Shown: in pieces, positions 58,746 through 64,000 of the stretch
Position numbering within the stretch: the first letter of the stretch is position 1
Layout of the letters: every line of letters begins with the position of its first letter
The notes under the pieces: generated by a model
What the model was told of the DNA's origin: nothing
The model's input: only the letters and a program-made list of their open reading frames with translations
Databases searched by the model: none
Translations under genes and position numbers: made by a program
Assembly (NCBI GenBank): GCA_964402995.1
Contig: CAYOEA010000002.1
Coordinates: 1 to 64,000, forward strand
Source: GCA-2686295 sp964402995
GTDB lineage: Archaea > Nanobdellota > Nanobdellia > Woesearchaeales > GCA-2686295
Direction: 5' to 3'
Length of the DNA: 64,000 nucleotides

Positions 58746-59705
58746 TTAGTTAATGTGTTTTACTAAGACATTAGTTGAAACTGATTCTTCATAACCATAG
58801 TCAATAGTAACATCAACAACTTTAACTTTATCAATTAATTCAAGAACAGGTTGAGTACATCTAACTTGTCTTTCACCAGCAGTTAATCGGATTTCTCCTC
58901 CATAACCGGTAGTTCCAACAGTAACTCCACCATTCATACCAGTACATGTTAAACCAGCCATACCAGCATCAACAGTAAGATATAACTTATTTTCATAAAT
59001 AGGAGCATCATCACAACTAACACTTGCTCTTGAAAGTTTACCATTACCAATGTTCTTAACAGTTAAAGTAAAAGTTACTTTATCAGCGCCAGCAGTATAC
59101 TCATCAAAACCTACAACTTGAATAGGTCCGCCTGAGTTCTGAACATTTTTAGCTCCAGAAACAACACACACATCAAGATTTTGTGAATCTAAAAGATCTT
59201 CTTTAATACATAAAGGTGCTGTAGCTTTAGTTTGATAATTGTAACAAACATCAACCATGAAAGGGAATGCATTGTTTCCTGAAAGAGAATTTTGGAAATT
59301 CAATTCACCAGTAGTTGGAATTGTAACATAAACAGGTGGTGAAGTAATAGCTGCACCAGAATCTGGATTGATTTCATTTCTTAAGATATCCTCTAAAGGA
59401 TGAACTTGAGCAATAACAGCAGAAGTTACACCAAAATCAGCAGGATCAAATCCTTTAAGTGATAAAGTGATATCTTCTTTTGCAATTTCATATTCTCCTT
59501 CATTCTCTAACTTAATAGTTACTAAGAATGGATTTTCTCCGCCATCAGTTACTTCCGCAGGAGGTTCACCCTCAGCAAAAGCAATAATCAGGCCTGTAGT
59601 TCCGCCTAAAAAAGTTCTTTCATTTGAAGCAACTGTTCCGCCACTATTAGTACAGGACGCAAGTGCCAATAAAAGGACTAAAACGATAATTAATTCTTTT
59701 TTCAT
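58746..59705 (-). CDS. Lipoprotein of a tandem paralogous family, copy 1
   Basis: A 319-residue secreted protein with a signal peptide ending in the lipobox LALASC (Cys near residue 18). The mature part is beta-rich, has GLIIAFAEGEPPAEV near residue 38, and NPFLVTIKLENEGEYEI near 62. The family module GGPIQVVGF...VKNIGNGK lies at about 190-225. Several paired Cys suggest disulfides. It is the last of four paralogues on this strand. Role at the cell surface, not known further. Confidence 0.75.
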   Translation of the reverse strand: MKKELIIVLVLLLALASCTNSGGTVASNERTFLGGTTGLIIAFAEGEPPAEVTDGGENPFLVTIKLENEGEYEIAKEDITLSLKGFDPADFGVTSAVIAQVHPLEDILRNEINPDSGAAITSPPVYVTIPTTGELNFQNSLSGNNAFPFMVDVCYNYQTKATAPLCIKEDLLDSQNLDVCVVSGAKNVQNSGGPIQVVGFDEYTAGADKVTFTLTVKNIGNGKLSRASVSCDDAPIYENKLYLTVDAGMAGLTCTGMNGGVTVGTTGYGGEIRLTAGERQVRCTQPVLELIDKVKVVDVTIDYGYEESVSTNVLVKHIN

Positions 59706-59766
59706 TTTGTTTTTTAAACCTCCGATATATAAAATAAATACGTGTGAATGTAAATGTTAAAAATTA

Positions 59767-61062
59767 TTAGCCAGCTCTTTTTATCCTAACATCTCTTCTT
59801 TGACTTTCTGAGTACCCATACCAAAGTTCAATGATTAAAGGAGCTTTGTAAGCTGATTTTGCAGTGGCATATTCCATATCATAAGTGCAAGTAAATTGAC
59901 CTCTACCATTAATCATTCTAATAACATAATTATCAGGCGAACATCTTAATTTGAAAGGACTACCTGACATACGAATATCACCAATGAAAACTATATCTAA
60001 ATCTTGAGCACCAAGACGACCAGGATAATAAGGACTACATAACTCTAAATGTAATGGATTGATAACTTTACCATCACCAACATTAGCTACATCAATATTG
60101 AAAATAACACTTCTAGGTGTGCTTTCTTGACTAACGCCAGTAATTGCAACTGGACCACCTTGTGAACGAGACATTTGAACCGAACCTGGAACACAAGCTT
60201 TTGCTGTTTCAGAGTATGGATCAGGATCTATGCAAACAATAGGGGCTGCGTAAGTTGAATAAGCGTAACAAGTTGTGAAAAGGAAAGTTACATCTGTAGA
60301 ATCAAGTCCTGCAGGCCAAGTTTTAATTTCACTAGGGAAAGATATAACAGTTGATTCTCCGCCTGGATAATTATAATTATCAGGAGCTAACAAGAAAGAC
60401 TTACCATTAAATCTATCAAATGAAACCTGATCTAAAATCATTAACAAACCTCTACCATGATGAATAAAATTAAGACTGAAACCAGACAAATCCATGTTAA
60501 AAGCACCAGTTGACCAATCATAAGCAATATCTAATTCAGGAAGACCTTCACATTCGCTAGTTGTAAGAATATTACAGAAAGCATCAATTAAATTATCAAG
60601 ACCAAAACCATCAGTACCAAGATAACCTCCGCCATCGTCGCCAAAAGTACAACCAATCAGACCAGATATTGATTCAAAATTAGTGAAAGAAAAACTACTA
60701 AAATCAAGTTGACAATGATCAAAAAAACCACCAAGTGTTCTTGGAATATTCATCCCATCTACATTAATAAGTGAAGGATCATAACCAGAAACATATAAAC
60801 CTCCTCGAGTCCAGGAAGCACCAACATTTCTTAATACAACAGATATATCAAAACCATTATATTCAGGACCTTGCGCATTACCATAATAATATAATCTTGA
60901 AGGAGGAGCACCAGGTTCTACAATCATACGAATACCCTCTGAACCTTGATAATAATTTTCAGTTTTAGGGTTAGAATTTGGATTTTGTCCACCTATACCA
61001 CTACAAGAAGAAAGGAGTAAAGATAATATTAAAAGACTAATTATAAATAGTTTCCTCGACAT
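59767..61062 (-). CDS. Lipoprotein of a tandem paralogous family, copy 2
   Basis: A 431-residue lipoprotein with signal peptide and lipobox LLLSSC. Near residue 40 it has GIRMIVEPGAPPSRL, the same gly-x-x-x-PP element as copy 1. Near 305 is the module GGPVAITGV...VANVGDGKV. A Gly/Phe/Leu/Asp-rich insert (about 95-215) is unique to this copy. The frame extends to a GTG at 61080, but ATG 61062 is supported by a TATA box 26 bp upstream. Confidence 0.75.
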   Translation of the reverse strand: MSRKLFIISLLILSLLLSSCSGIGGQNPNSNPKTENYYQGSEGIRMIVEPGAPPSRLYYYGNAQGPEYNGFDISVVLRNVGASWTRGGLYVSGYDPSLINVDGMNIPRTLGGFFDHCQLDFSSFSFTNFESISGLIGCTFGDDGGGYLGTDGFGLDNLIDAFCNILTTSECEGLPELDIAYDWSTGAFNMDLSGFSLNFIHHGRGLLMILDQVSFDRFNGKSFLLAPDNYNYPGGESTVISFPSEIKTWPAGLDSTDVTFLFTTCYAYSTYAAPIVCIDPDPYSETAKACVPGSVQMSRSQGGPVAITGVSQESTPRSVIFNIDVANVGDGKVINPLHLELCSPYYPGRLGAQDLDIVFIGDIRMSGSPFKLRCSPDNYVIRMINGRGQFTCTYDMEYATAKSAYKAPLIIELWYGYSESQRRDVRIKRAG

Positions 61063-61082
61063 ATACAGTATATCTTGCACTA

Positions 61083-61094
61083 TGAATATATAAG
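61083..61094 (-). promoter_or_regulatory. TATA box of lipoprotein copy 2
   Basis: The minus strand reads ACTTATATATTC, centred about 26 bp before ATG 61062. Copies 1 and 2 would therefore be transcribed apart from copies 3 and 4. Confidence 0.5.
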
Positions 61095-61193
61095 TTTTTC
61101 TAAGATTTAGTAGTAAAAATGTTAAAAAAAGGCAAAATGCCTAAGTTTTGACAAACATAAACTAAACTTGTTGAATAAAAATAATTTAAGAAA

Positions 61194-63155
61194 TTATACA
61201 TTCTCATAACAATTGTTTGATGTTGAATTAAAAGCACAAGAACGAAATTTACAAGAATCATTTGAACAAGAATCTTCATCAGACCCGTAAGAAGAACAAG
61301 TAGTTCCACAAACAGTACAAATATCTGAAGAATAGCTCCAATAATGATCCGAAGGAGGATTAAAGTTACATGGATTATCATCACACTCTTCAAAAGAATA
61401 ATAATCAATTCCCATACTACAATCCAAACATTTACTATGATCTAAAGACCAAAACCTTGAACCTGTAAACTCACAAGGATTATCATCACATTCAGACCTA
61501 CTATAATCGTAAGTAATAACTGGTGGAGAAAGTATTTTTTTAACTTCTGAACAATCAAAACATTGAGTTTGATCTTTGGACCAATAAGTTTTTGCTTCTA
61601 CTACCTCACAAGGATCAGTTTCACAAATACCTTCAATAACATAATCTTTTGCCTCATCAGTACCAGAACAAGAGTAACATGCACCTTTACCTAAACCAGG
61701 ATCAAACCAAATACATTCACTTGGAAATCCGCAAGAATCTTTTTCACAAGAATCTTCATTATCATAAACCATGCATTTATTTGTATTTTTTTCAGGACAA
61801 GCATTACATCTATCTTTACCAGATGTAGTCCAATGACAATCAGAAGTTTTTACACTACAAACATTCGCACTACAATCTATTTCTCCATCATAAGAACCGC
61901 AATAAGATACTTTGTCACATTTTGAACAACAAACAAAGCTATCAGCACAATAATTAGTTTCTGTAATGCAATCACTAAAAGAAATTGTTCCAATAGAAGT
62001 ATCTCCATTAATTAAAGTAGTATTATCAATACAAGACCAATCAGATTCTTTAAAAGCATCACCACATTCAAGATAACCTTTTGAGCAAGCTTCACATTTA
62101 GACACACAACCATTCCCAACAGGGTATTCATAAGGCTTACAATTTTGAATTTTTGAGATATTTCCAAAATAATGACCATCCCAAGTTCTAATAATTTCAA
62201 CATCTTGAGATAAAATGTTTATATAATTAAAATCGATTTGAACATCTAAATTTGTTAGGTAATTTAAATTTTGATTGTAACCTTGATTATATTCACAAAG
62301 AAGATGTATTTCATTATCCTTAAATCTAAAAGCATAAGGATCATTAGCAGATCTACAAGTTAATTCTTCCCCACCTAAAGTAGCCTTTATATTAACTGTA
62401 TCCCAAAGTGCTCTATTTGTTGACTGTGCATAACCACAATCTTGATCAGGAGATACAACAGATCCTTTACCAACATTTGATACAGTCATAAAGAAAACAG
62501 GTTTAAGATATTGTCCAAAATTTATTAATTCATAATGTAACTCGGTAATTGCAACTGGTGAGCCTTGACCTGAAGAATAAGTTTTATCTTGAACCTCGCA
62601 AGCTTTAGTTCTAATATCGTCAATAGTATAAGTATCAATACAAACTTCATCAGATAGAACTGTTCTATAAGGATAACAAATAGCAACATAAAGCTCAGTC
62701 CCAGGACTTTCTTTTTGTCCCTTAATTGTCTTTGCAGTAAGTCGTGGTAAATAATGGTAAATTGAGTCACCTTTAGGAAAAATAGGTGATTTTCCTTCAA
62801 GAGTTATTTTCTGCCAATCAGCAGCAAGACTGTTTAATGTTTGAATTGATTTTGTTCCATTAAAATAAAATTCATCAAACTCCCAAGTAATCAAAGCAGG
62901 TTTTGATGTATTAATTGAGAATGCACCTTTGTTTGAAATTAAAAGACCAACAGGAAACTCAGAATCTTCACGAACTTGATCAGGAGGTGAATTTCTTAAA
63001 AATTCAAAAACTAAACCATCTTTTCCTGAATTAAAATTTATATCTTTAACATTTGGATCATAATTATTACTGCCAGAGCCATTTTGACCAGCACCACATG
63101 CAGTAAGCATAAACATAGAGATAAATAGTATTAATAATAGTGATAGTTTTTTCAT
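61194..63155 (-). CDS. Lipoprotein of a tandem paralogous family, copy 3, with Cys-rich repeat tail
   Basis: A 653-residue lipoprotein (lipobox MLTAC, Cys near residue 20). The first half carries GLVFEFLRNSPPDQV and the family module GSPVAITEL...VSNVGKGSV near 210-240. From about residue 335 it turns Cys-rich, and the last 220 residues hold six related units of about 35-40 residues with C-x4-C, a Trp, then C-x2-C. These should fold as small disulfide-linked modules exposed outside the cell. It overlaps the upstream copy 4 by 1 nt (TAATG). Confidence 0.78.
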   Translation of the reverse strand: MKKLSLLLILFISMFMLTACGAGQNGSGSNNYDPNVKDINFNSGKDGLVFEFLRNSPPDQVREDSEFPVGLLISNKGAFSINTSKPALITWEFDEFYFNGTKSIQTLNSLAADWQKITLEGKSPIFPKGDSIYHYLPRLTAKTIKGQKESPGTELYVAICYPYRTVLSDEVCIDTYTIDDIRTKACEVQDKTYSSGQGSPVAITELHYELINFGQYLKPVFFMTVSNVGKGSVVSPDQDCGYAQSTNRALWDTVNIKATLGGEELTCRSANDPYAFRFKDNEIHLLCEYNQGYNQNLNYLTNLDVQIDFNYINILSQDVEIIRTWDGHYFGNISKIQNCKPYEYPVGNGCVSKCEACSKGYLECGDAFKESDWSCIDNTTLINGDTSIGTISFSDCITETNYCADSFVCCSKCDKVSYCGSYDGEIDCSANVCSVKTSDCHWTTSGKDRCNACPEKNTNKCMVYDNEDSCEKDSCGFPSECIWFDPGLGKGACYSCSGTDEAKDYVIEGICETDPCEVVEAKTYWSKDQTQCFDCSEVKKILSPPVITYDYSRSECDDNPCEFTGSRFWSLDHSKCLDCSMGIDYYSFEECDDNPCNFNPPSDHYWSYSSDICTVCGTTCSSYGSDEDSCSNDSCKFRSCAFNSTSNNCYENV

Positions 63156-64000
63156 TATCGAACCCTCATTTGAGTGCCTTTCTTTAAAGTATAAGCATAA
63201 TCAACATTAACAGCAACTGTTACAGTACGTTTATCCATAGTACTTCCAGATAAAAAACTATTCAGACCATTCTTTGCAACTAAATCACAAGAAACCGCAT
63301 CTATTTTATAATCTAACAATCCGCCTGCGCCAAGAAAAGCAACTCCAAATGAATAAGTGTTTTCAATTGGATCGTGATAAATTGGATCATAAGTACAATT
63401 AATTAGTTCAGTATCTGAAGGAACAGTAACAGTTAATGAACGAATATAATTTAATTTTCCTTGAGGCCAAACATTCTCTAATTGAACGGTAAATAAATGA
63501 ATAAAATTATTCTCATCATCTAAATCAGTAGGCATGTCTAAACCAATAGGTAGATTTTTCTTAGATAAACGAATAGCTATCGGACCATCAGAAGAACTTG
63601 CTTCTGCAACACGAGTTTTCAAATCTAAAAAATTGTAAATATCTTTTCCTTTCTTACCAATAACCACGTTATCAGTGTATACATAGGCAACTGTTGATGT
63701 TTGAGTAAAGAAAAATGAAATCTCAAAAAACATATTATGATACCCTGGTTTTATAGTACCATTTCCAAATCTACATCTTAACTCATCAGATCCTTCATAA
63801 ATAATAGTTGACTTTGCAGGACTAACCATGCCAAAAATTTTAAGTTTATCTTTTTCAATATAACAAGAATGATAAGTTTGAACCGCTCCTTCAAAACTCT
63901 TTGCACTAATATCAGCCAAAACATCTATTTTTTTATTAGCATATAATGTCTCAGATAAAATACGAACATTAGTTAAATAAATACCTGGTTGTTCACCTTC
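63155..64000 (-). CDS. Surface protein of the same family, copy 4 (5' end outside window)
   Basis: The frame is open to the last base of the window, giving 281 visible codons, so the signal peptide lies beyond it. An in-frame TTG at 63919 is not a credible start since coding continues through it. The visible part shows SDGPIAIRL (matching the GGP(I/V) module), VQLENVWPQGKL, and Cys at ELINCTY and AVSCDL. It ends with a short basic tail. Coupled to copy 3 by a TAATG overlap. Confidence 0.7.
   Translation of the reverse strand, partial: EGEQPGIYLTNVRILSETLYANKKIDVLADISAKSFEGAVQTYHSCYIEKDKLKIFGMVSPAKSTIIYEGSDELRCRFGNGTIKPGYHNMFFEISFFFTQTSTVAYVYTDNVVIGKKGKDIYNFLDLKTRVAEASSSDGPIAIRLSKKNLPIGLDMPTDLDDENNFIHLFTVQLENVWPQGKLNYIRSLTVTVPSDTELINCTYDPIYHDPIENTYSFGVAFLGAGGLLDYKIDAVSCDLVAKNGLNSFLSGSTMDKRTVTVAVNVDYAYTLKKGTQMRVR

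Noticed and set aside
1..64000. Insertion sequences, integrases, prophage or tRNA genes
   Set aside because: No transposase or integrase motifs, terminal inverted repeats with target duplications, or tRNA cloverleaf candidates were found by eye; a tRNAscan-SE run could still reveal an intron-containing tRNA.

Overview
The window is AT-rich, standard-code archaeal DNA. Archaeal markers are the 5' nuclease FEN1, a replication factor C small subunit, the proteasome-activating nucleotidase PAN, a single-domain histone, the Hjc resolvase, the splicing endonuclease EndA, a multiprotein-bridging factor and RNase Z. Many genes also have a TATA box about 26 bp upstream of the start codon, which implies leaderless mRNAs. 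The orphan 5S rRNA gene, the Asn/Thr-rich surface protein, single-pass thioredoxin-like proteins, PRC-barrel proteins and many lipoproteins suggest a DPANN lineage such as Woesearchaeota. That placement is inference; no 16S gene is present.

Layout. (1) 1-12.4 kb, minus strand: a nearly continuous operon for a nonulosonic (legionaminic-acid-like) sugar. It holds 4,6-dehydratase, aminotransferase, acyltransferase, hydrolysing 2-epimerase, synthase and CMP-transferase, plus an acetamidino-forming set (amidotransferase, HisH-like, HisF-like), two Gfo/Idh oxidoreductases, a radical SAM/SPASM enzyme and a methyltransferase. (2) 12.5-17.8 kb: a flippase, 5S rRNA, a GT-C membrane protein, a dolichyl-phosphate-type GT2 and an m5C RNA methyltransferase. 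(3) 17.9-24.5 kb: a nucleoside-salvage operon (kinase, MTA phosphorylase, MTA/SAH deaminase), an NFACT-N-only Rqc2 relative, and GlmS with a sugar-1-P nucleotidyltransferase. (4) 24.7-28.5 kb: nrdR, B12-dependent ribonucleotide reductase and PduO-type cobalamin adenosyltransferase, controlled by what look like two NrdR boxes. (5) 28.5-38 kb: THUMP methyltransferase, MBF1, membrane glycosyltransferases, Hjc, histone and RNase Z.

(6) 38.0-44.8 kb: an array of 15-bp direct repeats, a tandem-HTH protein, and an overlapping gene for a 1966-residue membrane-anchored surface protein packed with N-glycosylation sequons. (7) 44.8-58.7 kb: informational genes (EndA, FEN1, PAN, RFC-S), a C/D-box-like small RNA, and a Trm5-type tRNA methyltransferase that appears to carry a complete TIM-barrel metalloenzyme domain inside its catalytic Rossmann fold. 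(8) 58.7-64 kb: four tandem paralogous secreted or lipoprotein genes, one with a cysteine-rich repeat tail; the last runs off the window.

How it fits together. The sugar operon, flippase, GT2/GT-C enzymes and GlmS/nucleotidyltransferase can make, activate and export an acidic sugar. The sequon-rich surface protein and the lipoproteins are plausible acceptors or neighbours at the cell surface. Strongest leads: the Trm5/TIM-barrel insertion, the repeat-array/tandem-HTH/giant-protein unit, and an archaeal NrdR regulon with apparent operators.
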